5,631 nt of DNA from an uncultured Clostridia bacterium (GTDB lineage Bacteria > Bacillota > Clostridia > Oscillospirales > Ruminococcaceae): assembly GCA_947385505.1 (NCBI GenBank), contig CANDLP010000176.1:1-5631 (forward strand). The letters are read 5' to 3'. The position numbers and the translations under genes are program-made. Positions 1 through 5,468 of the stretch are shown here, in pieces. The notes below the pieces were generated by a model. That model had not been told where the DNA came from, did not search any database, and worked only from the letters and a program-made list of their open reading frames with translations. Within the stretch, counting starts at the first letter, position 1. Each line of letters opens with the position of its first letter.

Positions 1-144
1 GATAGGTATGTAAGGCCCTTTAAGAGATCCACGGTTGACAAATTTTCTGTGATAAAGCGATTCCACTGTGGTTTCGTGTATCCACCCTATAAAGGTGAAT
101 ATAAAAAACATAAACAGCCAGTGTTCAAAATAAATCCCTTCCAT
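1..144 (-). CDS. CmpB-type putative ABC-transporter membrane protein (PF06541-like), N-terminal part only
   Basis: This gene is cut by the left edge of the window; only its first 48 codons are present, running from the ATG at 144 leftward with no stop. The visible protein has a short start, a hydrophobic membrane helix at about residues 9-22 (WLFMFFIFTFIGWI), then HETTVESL and KFVNRGSLKGPYIPI. The pattern 'hydrophobic helix - GW-x-x-E-(T/S) - KFxNRG-x-L-x-GPY-x-PI' is typical of the N-terminus of the CmpB-like family (PF06541), polytopic membrane proteins common in Clostridia. The family is annotated as putative ABC-transporter components, but its function is poorly established. The start is well supported by GGGAG at 150-154, five bases upstream of the ATG. 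The gene lies 102 bp downstream of the zinc-ribbon gene on the same strand, so read-through is possible. Family assignment comes from motif recognition; transport activity is not shown by the sequence. Confidence 0.8.
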   Translation of the reverse strand, partial: MEGIYFEHWLFMFFIFTFIGWIHETTVESLYHRKFVNRGSLKGPYIPI

Positions 145-193
145 TTTCTCTCCCTTTTCTTTTTCACTCCGTTATTTTAGCGGCTTTCTCTTG

Positions 194-199
194 ATTATA
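194..199 (-). promoter_or_regulatory. Possible -10 element (TATAAT) for the CmpB-type gene
   Basis: A perfect TATAAT reads on the minus strand from 199 to 194, about 50 bp upstream of the ATG at 144. No convincing -35 lies at normal spacing (the hexamer 17 bp upstream reads AAATGG), and there is no TG extension. The surrounding DNA is very AT-rich, so a chance match is quite possible. If real, it would give the membrane gene its own transcript independent of the zinc-ribbon gene upstream. Confidence 0.25.
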
Positions 200-246
200 T
201 TTATATGCCGCAAATTCCATTTTAATTTAGAACATATTCTTATTTT

Positions 247-1545
247 TTACGCGGCGTTCTCCGACGATTCTTCCGGTTCTTCCGTTGTTTCGGCCGGAGC
301 GGTTGTCACCTCAGCGTAGGGGTGAAGACTGTTGTTGATAAGCGATATGTTGGCGGAGCTCCAGCCGTCTCCCGCTCTCATTTCACTTATGCAGCGGTCA
401 AGCTCGTTCTGGTTGCTTTTAAGAACCGCTGCTCTCGCTCGCTCCTCGCTGTTTTCGGAATTTCTGAGGCGCTCGTATTCATCGGGGCTTAATTCAAAAT
501 ATACCGTCGTTTTTTCCGTATCATGGTCGATTTTTACTCTGAACCATTCCGAAGACACGTTTGCTTCGTTTTGAGTCAAAGCTCTGAAAATGCACTGAGC
601 CGAAAAAGCGCCGTCTTTAACGTATGCCTCGGCTATGTACAGCTCCTTTGCTCCAGCAACTTCTTCCACAGCGGCATTTACCGCCTTTTGAGCAAAATTC
701 TGACATTCGGGGGTGGGAAGATCGGGGAAAAAGAACATTTTTCCGAAATAACCTCCGCAAAGCCCTACTGCCAAAGCTATGACGGCAGCGATTACGCTTC
801 CGAGAGGAGAGGACTTTGGCTTTTCCTTTTTGACTTTTTCAGGACGCTCGGCTTTTTCTTTCTTCTTTTTTGTTTTTTTCGGCTTTTTTCCCTTTATGGG
901 ATTTCCGTTTTCGTCCACTTCAAATAACATTGGTTCTTCGTCTTCAGCTTTAGCTTTTTTCCCTTTGCCCTTCTTTTGGTTTTCGGGAGCATTTTTTAAA
1001 GAGGTTTCATCGGCAGACATGGGCGCTGAGGGCGCAGGCGCGGCAGCAGGCGCCTGTGGAGCGGCGGACGCGCTGTTTTTTGCAGTAAGATCTTTAAATC
1101 CGTCGGAGCCGGCGGAAGAGGCTTTTTGTTTTGAACGGCCCTTTTGCGGCGCAGGTGCGGGAGCCGGAGAAGGCGCGGGTGCGGCGGCTTCTTCCGGTGT
1201 GAGGTTTATCACACCGCCGGCTTCGATCTCATCCTTCTGAGCTTCGGACAGCTCGGGCGGAAGCTCTTTAAGGGTGACTTTCTTGAAGACTTCCTGTTTT
1301 CCCCCTTCATCTTCATCCTCGTCGTCGAAGATATCAAGCTCGCTGAGACCGAGTGACTCGCTTTCCTCCATAAACTGAGAAGCTGAGCGGAGCATAGCGT
1401 CAATAGCCGCACTGTTGTCTATCGGAGCTCCGGATATATCGTTGTTCATAATTACGCTGATAGGCGCGCCGCAGCCCGGGCAGTTCTCAACATCCTGAGG
1501 TATTTCAGCCCCGCAGGCGGGGCATTTTATTGTTTCCGTAGTCAT
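247..1545 (-). CDS. Zinc-ribbon, single-pass membrane protein of unknown function
   Basis: The protein has 432 residues. Residues 8-26 form a zinc ribbon with two Cys pairs (CPACG at 8-12, CPGCG at 22-26). A helical region and an acidic patch (DIFDDEDEDE, 71-80) follow. Next is a low-complexity linker: Pro/Ala-rich at about 120-176, then Lys-rich at about 190-245 (KKPKKTKKKKEK and similar). A single hydrophobic helix lies at about 248-268, flanked by lysines on its N-side. The C-terminal domain (about 275-412) contains Cys, Trp and charged residues and ends in a Thr/Glu-rich tail. By the positive-inside rule the zinc ribbon should be cytoplasmic and the C-terminal domain outside. There is no other start between 1620 and 1545; the ATG at 1545 is preferred because AAAGGAG sits 9 nt upstream and the predicted transcript starts near 1623, leaving almost no leader for an ATG at 1620. 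Zinc-ribbon plus one-helix proteins are common in Clostridia, but I do not recognise this C-terminal domain and assign no function. Confidence 0.9.
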   Translation of the reverse strand: MTTETIKCPACGAEIPQDVENCPGCGAPISVIMNNDISGAPIDNSAAIDAMLRSASQFMEESESLGLSELDIFDDEDEDEGGKQEVFKKVTLKELPPELSEAQKDEIEAGGVINLTPEEAAAPAPSPAPAPAPQKGRSKQKASSAGSDGFKDLTAKNSASAAPQAPAAAPAPSAPMSADETSLKNAPENQKKGKGKKAKAEDEEPMLFEVDENGNPIKGKKPKKTKKKKEKAERPEKVKKEKPKSSPLGSVIAAVIALAVGLCGGYFGKMFFFPDLPTPECQNFAQKAVNAAVEEVAGAKELYIAEAYVKDGAFSAQCIFRALTQNEANVSSEWFRVKIDHDTEKTTVYFELSPDEYERLRNSENSEERARAAVLKSNQNELDRCISEMRAGDGWSSANISLINNSLHPYAEVTTAPAETTEEPEESSENAA

Positions 1546-1554
1546 AAGGAAAAG

Positions 1555-1561
1555 CTCCTTT
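1555..1561 (-). promoter_or_regulatory. Shine-Dalgarno AAAGGAG that fixes the start of the zinc-ribbon gene
   Basis: On the minus strand AAAGGAG is followed by nine bases (CTTTTCCTT) and then the ATG at 1545. It is a near-perfect ribosome site at suitable spacing, and it favours this ATG over the in-frame ATG 25 codons upstream at 1620. Translation from 1620 would run straight through the motif. Confidence 0.8.
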
Positions 1562-1629
1562 CTTTTTGAGAAGGATATTTGTATATAAATAAATATGTAT
1601 TTACTCGTTCGGTGCCGCATACATTAAAT

Positions 1630-1658
1630 ATTTTATCATTATTAAAGAGAAATGTCAA
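1630..1658 (-). promoter_or_regulatory. Sigma-A-type promoter of the zinc-ribbon gene
   Basis: On the minus strand a perfect -35 TTGACA (1658-1653) is followed by a 17-bp spacer and a -10 TAAAAT (1635-1630, five of six to consensus). The -10 is preceded by TGA, giving the extended -10 pattern TGnTAAAAT. Transcription should begin near 1623, giving a leader of about 77 nt before the ATG at 1545. This is the strongest promoter match in the window and implies steady housekeeping-sigma expression. Confidence 0.8.
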
Positions 1659-1766
1659 TGGTTATATTTCTAAATTGTGATTTATTTTCTTTGTTTGTTT
1701 CTTCGTTATGTCGGTTTTATAAAGGAATTGATTTTTATTTTTTTAGGTAAAAACGGGTAATCTCAT

Positions 1767-1831
1767 TGTAATAATGCACAGAAGAATTGTGCAAACTTTG
1801 GCTGTCCTTTATGCAACAAAGGCAAATTACA
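1767..1831. repeat. Cluster of short inverted repeats upstream of the PAS-GGDEF-EAL promoter
   Basis: Three inverted repeats are packed in 65 bp: TGTAAT (1767-1772) with ATTACA (1826-1831) as an outer pair, TGCACA (1775-1780) with TGTGCA (1788-1793), and CCTTT (1806-1810) with AAAGG (1818-1822). The cluster ends two bases before the -35 of the plus-strand promoter, so it would not be in that transcript. It could be a regulator binding region, or a structured RNA if an upstream promoter exists. Each repeat is short and the DNA is AT-rich, so chance is possible. Apart from this cluster and the two promoters, nothing recognisable was seen between 1659 and 1832. Confidence 0.35.
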
Positions 1832-1832
1832 C

Positions 1833-1861
1833 TTGATTTTAGGTTTCATTTATGGTAAAAT
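1833..1861 (+). promoter_or_regulatory. Sigma-A-type promoter of the PAS-GGDEF-EAL / kinase operon
   Basis: A -35 TTGATT (1833-1838) is followed by 17 bp and a -10 TAAAAT (1856-1861). The -10 is preceded by TGG, giving an extended -10. A second TATAAT-like run overlaps just downstream and could give alternative starts. Transcription should begin around 1868-1871, leaving a leader of about 140 nt. The -35 lies about 175 bp from the -35 of the divergent zinc-ribbon promoter, so the two probably do not overlap physically. Confidence 0.7.
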
Positions 1862-1870
1862 TATAATAAC

Positions 1871-1905
1871 AGTAAATGTAAAAGATATAAGTTCTTACAT
1901 TTATT
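1871..1905 (+). promoter_or_regulatory. Hairpin at the 5' end of the operon leader
   Basis: TAAATGTAA (1873-1881) is exactly repeated inverted as TTACATTTA (1895-1903). One G-T wobble and one further A-T pair extend it to 11 bp, with a 13-nt loop. It falls at or immediately after the predicted transcription start. It could stabilise the 5' end of the mRNA, be part of a regulatory leader, or act in DNA as an operator with half-sites about 22 bp apart. No U-tract follows, so it is not a terminator. The role is inferred; the symmetry is directly visible. Confidence 0.5.
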
Positions 1906-2010
1906 ATCTATCGGGCAACGTGAAAAAAGGAAAAACGTCGTTCGCTAAAATACTATGGGAGTAATACCTTCGTTTAAAAAAGATTTTTAAGCAGCGGTAA
2001 TGTTTTAATT

Positions 2011-4236
2011 ATGGAAATTGCTTTGTTAATCTTATCCGGATTTTTGTTGGTGGGATTTGCCGCTTCATCTGCGGCGGCTTTTTTGGGACTGAAATGCGCG
2101 AAAGCGGAAAGACTGCGTTTTGACGAGCTGGCGGAAAGTGTTTTTGATTATAAAATGGATTGGACTGAAGATCTTTCCGAAGTTGCCTTTGGGGAAAATC
2201 TAAAAAAGCTCCTTTTAAGCTGCGGAATAACTCCCGATAAAAAATACATTCAAAGTGTTTTCGGAAACGATATTGAGGGGGTGGAGGGCGGCATATCGCT
2301 TTGCGTAAACGCGGTAAGAAGAAGCGGGGTTATCTCCGAATATTATTCCACCGTGGGAGTGAGCGGTCTTATTCATTGGAAAAGCGTTTCCGTAACTCTT
2401 CCTAACGGTAAGACTAAGGTCTATTCTCTTGGAAGAGATATAAGCGATGAAATTGTGTCAAGAAAGGTCACAGAACAGCTCAGACAGCAGCTTATGGACG
2501 AATTTGAGTATATAAGCACCGCTTCTTCAAACGCAGACGCGGGGATACTGGCGTTTGTAACCGAGGGAAACACAATTTATTTGAAAACTTCAGCTCGTAT
2601 CTGTGCATTATTGGGATTTGAAAATACCGACACGATACATCTTGATCAATTTCTGGCAATAGTAAAAAAAGAAGACGTGCTTTTGGTTCAGCGTCAGATA
2701 AACCGTTTTATTTCGGGCGAAAGCGACACGCTCTATGTGGAAGCGCCGGTCAAAACGGCTTTGGGTATATATCACACGTTTACTCTTGAATGCAAATACA
2801 ATAAAGGCGCTATTGATTATCAACATCTTCGCACGGGCATGATATTTGATATAACGGTAAGCCGCATTAACAGAGAGGAAGCCTTTAAGGACACACAAAG
2901 AGATCCTATAACGGGGCTTTACAACCGAAACGGCTTTATGATAGAGGGTGAGGAATATCTTTCCCGATTGAAAGGCAGCGGTCAGAAAATAATTCTTATT
3001 TGCATACAGGTAGTAAAGCTGAGAAAAATATCGATGCTTTTTGGTATTGAGGTGACAGATACCATGTCGAAGCTGTATGCGGAAACCCTCACGAGAGTAG
3101 CGGGAGAAAACGCGGTTGTGGGAAAAGTGGGCGTGGAGGACTACGCTTTGATGACGTGCTGTGAAAGCGAGGAAGAGGCTGAGTCTCTCTCAAGGAGAAT
3201 CAGTATTGTAGTGGAAAATTTCTGCAATAACGAAACCCTGCCTTCGGTGCTTAAGGAACAGTCGGGATTTATAGCGGGAGCCTGTTTCCATAACGGTACG
3301 GACGATATTTCCGTGCTTTACAATAAGGCAAGCGTTACTTTATTCAGCGGAATAAGAAAGCCCGGAAAGATATGTTCTTTCTTTGACGAGAAAATAGAAA
3401 AAGCTGTAAGCGGCCGCGATATTGTGGAACACGAGATAGGGGAAGCGCTCAAGCTGGGCGAGCTTGAACTGTACTATCAGCCTAAGATAAGCATAAAAAC
3501 CGGCGAAATAGTGGGCGCCGAAGCCTTAATGCGCTGGAACCACAAGACCCAAGGGCTTATAATGCCCAACGAGTTTATACATGTGGCCGAGGAGATGGGG
3601 ATTATCACCAAAATAGACGAGTGGGGAATGCTGCAAGCCTGTATACAAAACAAGCTTTGGCAGGAAAAGGGTTACGATCCCATTAAGATAAGCGTGAATA
3701 TGTCACAGGCGCAGCTTTATCAAACAGACGTGGTGGCTTCTGTGACAAACGCGCTGAATGAATCGGGTGTGGATCCCGCCTGTCTTGAGGTAGAGCTTAC
3801 CGAAACAATGGCGATGATAGATATAGAAAGAACCATCAGTATTCTGGATTCTTTAAAGGATCTGGGCGTTTCGATTTCAATGGACGATTTCGGCACAGGA
3901 TATTCTTCCTTGTCCTCGCTTAAAATACTGCCTATTGACCTTATCAAGATAGACAGGAGCCTTGTTTACGATATAGAAACCAACCGAACCGCCAGATGTA
4001 TTACAAAGGCGATAGTGGATTTAGGGAAGGCGATGGATCTTACCGTATTGGCGGAGGGCGTAGAAACGGAACACCAGAAAGAGCTTCTGGACGAATTGGG
4101 CTGCGATATTATTCAGGGATATTTGTACAGTAAGCCTCAGCCCGCCGCTGTAATAGAAAGAATGTTTCTGATTCCCGCGGCCGAAAGGAAAAAGGAAAGG
4201 GAGAGACAAAAACAAAAGGAAATGTCACAGGTATGA
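2011..4236 (+). CDS. Membrane-anchored PAS-PAS-GGDEF-EAL protein, predicted cyclic di-GMP phosphodiesterase
   Basis: This 741-residue protein should hydrolyse cyclic di-GMP to pGpG at the inner face of the membrane. Visible parts in order: a hydrophobic N-terminal helix (about 3-28); a PAS-like region (about 35-146) ending in GRDISDE; a linker helix; a second PAS-like region (about 165-289); a GGDEF domain (about 292-455) starting DPITGLYNRNGF; an EAL domain (about 475-720); and a Lys/Glu/Arg/Gln-rich tail. The GGDEF motif reads GVEDY (374-378) and no RxxD inhibitory site precedes it, so cyclase activity is unlikely. The EAL domain looks complete: E504 (EAL), N563, E595 (ELTE), D625-D626 (DDFGTG), K646, E682 (AEGVET) and Q702. 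An in-frame stop at 1975, with no usable start codon between it and 2011, supports this ATG, but the ribosome site is weak. The PAS domains probably sense a signal, but no ligand residues are recognisable. It is the first gene of an operon with the kinase below. Confidence 0.93.
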   Translation: MEIALLILSGFLLVGFAASSAAAFLGLKCAKAERLRFDELAESVFDYKMDWTEDLSEVAFGENLKKLLLSCGITPDKKYIQSVFGNDIEGVEGGISLCVNAVRRSGVISEYYSTVGVSGLIHWKSVSVTLPNGKTKVYSLGRDISDEIVSRKVTEQLRQQLMDEFEYISTASSNADAGILAFVTEGNTIYLKTSARICALLGFENTDTIHLDQFLAIVKKEDVLLVQRQINRFISGESDTLYVEAPVKTALGIYHTFTLECKYNKGAIDYQHLRTGMIFDITVSRINREEAFKDTQRDPITGLYNRNGFMIEGEEYLSRLKGSGQKIILICIQVVKLRKISMLFGIEVTDTMSKLYAETLTRVAGENAVVGKVGVEDYALMTCCESEEEAESLSRRISIVVENFCNNETLPSVLKEQSGFIAGACFHNGTDDISVLYNKASVTLFSGIRKPGKICSFFDEKIEKAVSGRDIVEHEIGEALKLGELELYYQPKISIKTGEIVGAEALMRWNHKTQGLIMPNEFIHVAEEMGIITKIDEWGMLQACIQNKLWQEKGYDPIKISVNMSQAQLYQTDVVASVTNALNESGVDPACLEVELTETMAMIDIERTISILDSLKDLGVSISMDDFGTGYSSLSSLKILPIDLIKIDRSLVYDIETNRTARCITKAIVDLGKAMDLTVLAEGVETEHQKELLDELGCDIIQGYLYSKPQPAAVIERMFLIPAAERKKERERQKQKEMSQV
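4214..4236 (+). promoter_or_regulatory. Translational coupling junction (ATGA overlap) with weak Shine-Dalgarno
   Basis: The start codon of the kinase (4233-4235) overlaps the TGA stop of the PAS-GGDEF-EAL gene (4234-4236) in the classic ATGA arrangement. AAAAGGA (4214-4220) lies 12 bases upstream, longer than ideal spacing, and AGG occurs again closer to the start. The kinase therefore probably depends largely on ribosomes finishing the upstream gene, which ties the amounts of the two proteins together. Confidence 0.8.
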
Positions 4237-5090
4237 TAAACAAAAAGCAGCAAAGAGTAGCGGCAATTCACGATCTTTCCGGCTTCGGCCGCTGTTCCTT
4301 GGCGGTAATTATTCCGGTGCTGAGCAGTATGGGTATACAATGCTGTCCCGTTCCCACCGCCGTCTTATCGACTCATACGGGCGGCTTTGATGATATAGCC
4401 ATAAAGGATCTTACCGATTACATCGGCGCCGCATTATCCCAATACAAAAAATTAGGCATTGAGTTTGACTCTGTGTACAGCGGTTTTTTGGCTTCCGCAG
4501 AACAGATAGATCACTGCCTGGACTTTTTTGACGCTTATAAGAACAGTCTTAAAGTGGTTGATCCGGTTATGGGCGATCACGGCCGTCCTTACCGAACCTA
4601 CACTCCTGAGCTGTGCGGACGCATGGGAGAACTGGTAGATGTGGCGGACGTTATAACGCCGAATCTTACCGAAGCTTCGATACTTCTCGGTGAGCAGTAT
4701 CCCGAAGAGCTTACTGCGGGCCTTGTTAAAAGGTGGCTTGCGCGTCTTGGTGAAAGAGTCAGAATAACGGTGATTACCGGCGTTCCTCTTGCCGAAGGGG
4801 CAATAGCCAATGTGGGATTTGACCGTGAACGGGGCGGCTTCTGGCGGGTTGACTGCGACTATGTGCCCGCAAGCTATCCCGGAACAGGGGATATTTTTGC
4901 CGGTGTTCTTACTGGAAGCCTTCTGTCAGGGGACAGCTTGCCGATAGCTATGGACAGAGCCACTTCTTTTACTCAAATAGCGATAAAGAATACTTTTAGT
5001 TATGGTTTGGAGGCAAGAAACGGGGTTTTGTTTGAACCGTCGCTTGGAAGGCTGAGGGACGAGAGTGCTTGTGGTTTTAAGAGACTGTAA
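4233..5090 (+). CDS. Pyridoxamine/pyridoxal kinase (PdxK/PdxY-like, ribokinase superfamily)
   Basis: This 285-residue cytoplasmic enzyme should use ATP to phosphorylate pyridoxal, pyridoxamine or pyridoxine, the salvage route to pyridoxal 5'-phosphate. The N-terminus (VAAIHDLSGFGRCSLA) carries the substrate-side Ser/Gly signature of pyridoxal kinases, followed by PVPTAVLSTHTGGF. Further landmarks are KVVDPVMGDHG (D110, G114-D115), the ATP-site segment TPNLTEA (142-148), VITGVP, and the anion hole with catalytic Asp in PGTGDIFAG (G217, G219, D220). Length and motif order match the PF08543 kinases of Firmicutes annotated as pyridoxamine kinase. I cannot distinguish PdxK from PdxY, or exclude a preference for another B6 form, so no symbol is given. 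A hydroxymethylpyrimidine (ThiD) role is less likely because of the HDLSGFGRCS and STHTGGF signatures. The gene has no promoter of its own that I can see and is coupled to the gene upstream. Confidence 0.9.
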   Translation: MINKKQQRVAAIHDLSGFGRCSLAVIIPVLSSMGIQCCPVPTAVLSTHTGGFDDIAIKDLTDYIGAALSQYKKLGIEFDSVYSGFLASAEQIDHCLDFFDAYKNSLKVVDPVMGDHGRPYRTYTPELCGRMGELVDVADVITPNLTEASILLGEQYPEELTAGLVKRWLARLGERVRITVITGVPLAEGAIANVGFDRERGGFWRVDCDYVPASYPGTGDIFAGVLTGSLLSGDSLPIAMDRATSFTQIAIKNTFSYGLEARNGVLFEPSLGRLRDESACGFKRL

Positions 5091-5106
5091 TATAAAAAAA
5101 TAAAAA

Positions 5107-5131
5107 GCGGCGAAGCCGCCAATGTTTTTTT
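5107..5131 (+). terminator. Probable bidirectional intrinsic terminator after the kinase gene
   Basis: A GC-rich hairpin, GCGGC (5107-5111), loop GAA, GCCGC (5115-5119), lies 16 bp after the kinase stop. Downstream on the plus strand a run of seven T (5125-5131) follows after CAATG, so the U-tract is slightly displaced. On the minus strand the same stem is followed directly by TTTTTATTTTTTT, a textbook U-tract. It should therefore stop minus-strand transcription best (for example from the insertion sequence) and probably also ends the kinase mRNA. Confidence 0.65.
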
Positions 5132-5275
5132 CGCTTCCTTTTTGCACTGCAAAAAGGAAGTAGGGTGTGGGACAAAGTCCCACGAAGTGAGCAATTTATA
5201 CCTGCAAAGAAGCAGGCGAAGCCGCCGCTTCGGGCGTTGACATCCTTGTCAACGCTTTGGGCGGCGAAATTCCGC
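5107..5275. repeat. Dense cluster of nested palindromes, probable repetitive intergenic element
   Basis: Almost every base of this 169-bp stretch lies in or next to a perfect inverted repeat. Successive hairpins are: 5107-5119 (5 bp); 5134-5160 (CTTCCTTTTTGC with its complement, 12 bp, loop ACT); 5167-5183 (GTGGGAC/GTCCCAC, 7 bp, loop AAA); 5201-5216 (CCTGC/GCAGG); 5217-5232 (CGAAGC/GCTTCG); 5234-5255 (GCGTTGACA/TGTCAACGC, 9 bp, loop TCCT), closed from outside by GCCGCC (5221-5226) and GGCGGC (5260-5265); and GCGG/CCGC at 5261-5275. The 12-mer GGCGAAGCCGCC occurs exactly twice (5109-5120 and 5215-5226). No convincing gene, ribosome site or coding pattern is present. This resembles REP/MITE-like palindromic repeats, but its copy number cannot be judged from one window. 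Confidence 0.6.
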
Positions 5276-5336
5276 GTCCTTGCGAAAGGGAGCCGACATA
5301 ACAAAAAGAAGGGGCTGTAAAAAAAACACCCAACAA

Positions 5337-5373
5337 AAATCCGAGACACTCAAAAATGAGCAGTCTCGGATTT
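5337..5373 (-). terminator. Intrinsic terminator of the insertion-sequence transposase
   Basis: AAATCCGAGAC (5337-5347) is perfectly complementary to GTCTCGGATTT (5363-5373), an 11-bp stem. An inner stem CTCA/TGAG (5349-5352 with 5357-5360) closes an AAAA loop, with a small asymmetric bulge between the stems. Read on the minus strand, the 3' arm ends in ATTTTTG, a short U-tract, about 95 bp after the transposase stop. It probably ends the transposase transcript and also blocks transcription entering the element from the kinase side. Confidence 0.65.
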
Positions 5374-5468
5374 GTTTTAGAAAAAATAAGCATTTTTTGA
5401 GTACAACAAATAAACCGACAACTTTTTTGCTTGGTTTCGGTTAAGAATTGGTAAACTTCGTACTTGAA

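Noticed and set aside
180..211. GCGGC (180-184) with GCCGC (207-211) as a terminator after the zinc-ribbon gene
   Set aside because: The stem is only 5 bp with a 22-base loop and has no U-tract.
332..1356. Plus-strand open frames antisense to the zinc-ribbon gene (e.g. 523-927, 779-1240)
   Set aside because: They mirror the repetitive Lys- and Ala/Pro-rich codons of the real gene, giving Phe- and Gly/Ala-rich nonsense, and have no supporting ribosome sites or family resemblance.
1546..1620. N-terminal extension of the zinc-ribbon protein from an ATG at 1620
   Set aside because: The extra 25 residues are Ile/Lys/Tyr-rich, come from AT-rich leader DNA, run through a perfect Shine-Dalgarno, and would start only about three bases after the predicted transcription start.
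1868..2000. Canonical cyclic di-GMP riboswitch (GEMM-I or GEMM-II)
   Set aside because: Only a weak resemblance to the 3' half (CTAAA, ATGG, AG, TACC order) is seen; the expected 5' segments and the closing stem are absent. It is kept as a leader of unknown type.
2608..2898. Minus-strand open frames inside the PAS-GGDEF-EAL gene (2608-2898, 3720-3947, 4021-4215)
   Set aside because: They lie opposite strongly conserved domains of a clear gene and their translations resemble no family.
4926..5393. Minus-strand open frames across the end of the kinase gene and the palindrome cluster
   Set aside because: They cross several perfect palindromes and a terminator, overlap one another in different frames, and show no coding signature.
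5413..5442. AACCGA/TCGGTT inverted repeat as a second transposase terminator
   Set aside because: The stem is 6 bp with an 18-base loop and no proper U-tract; the hairpin at 5337-5373 is a far better candidate.
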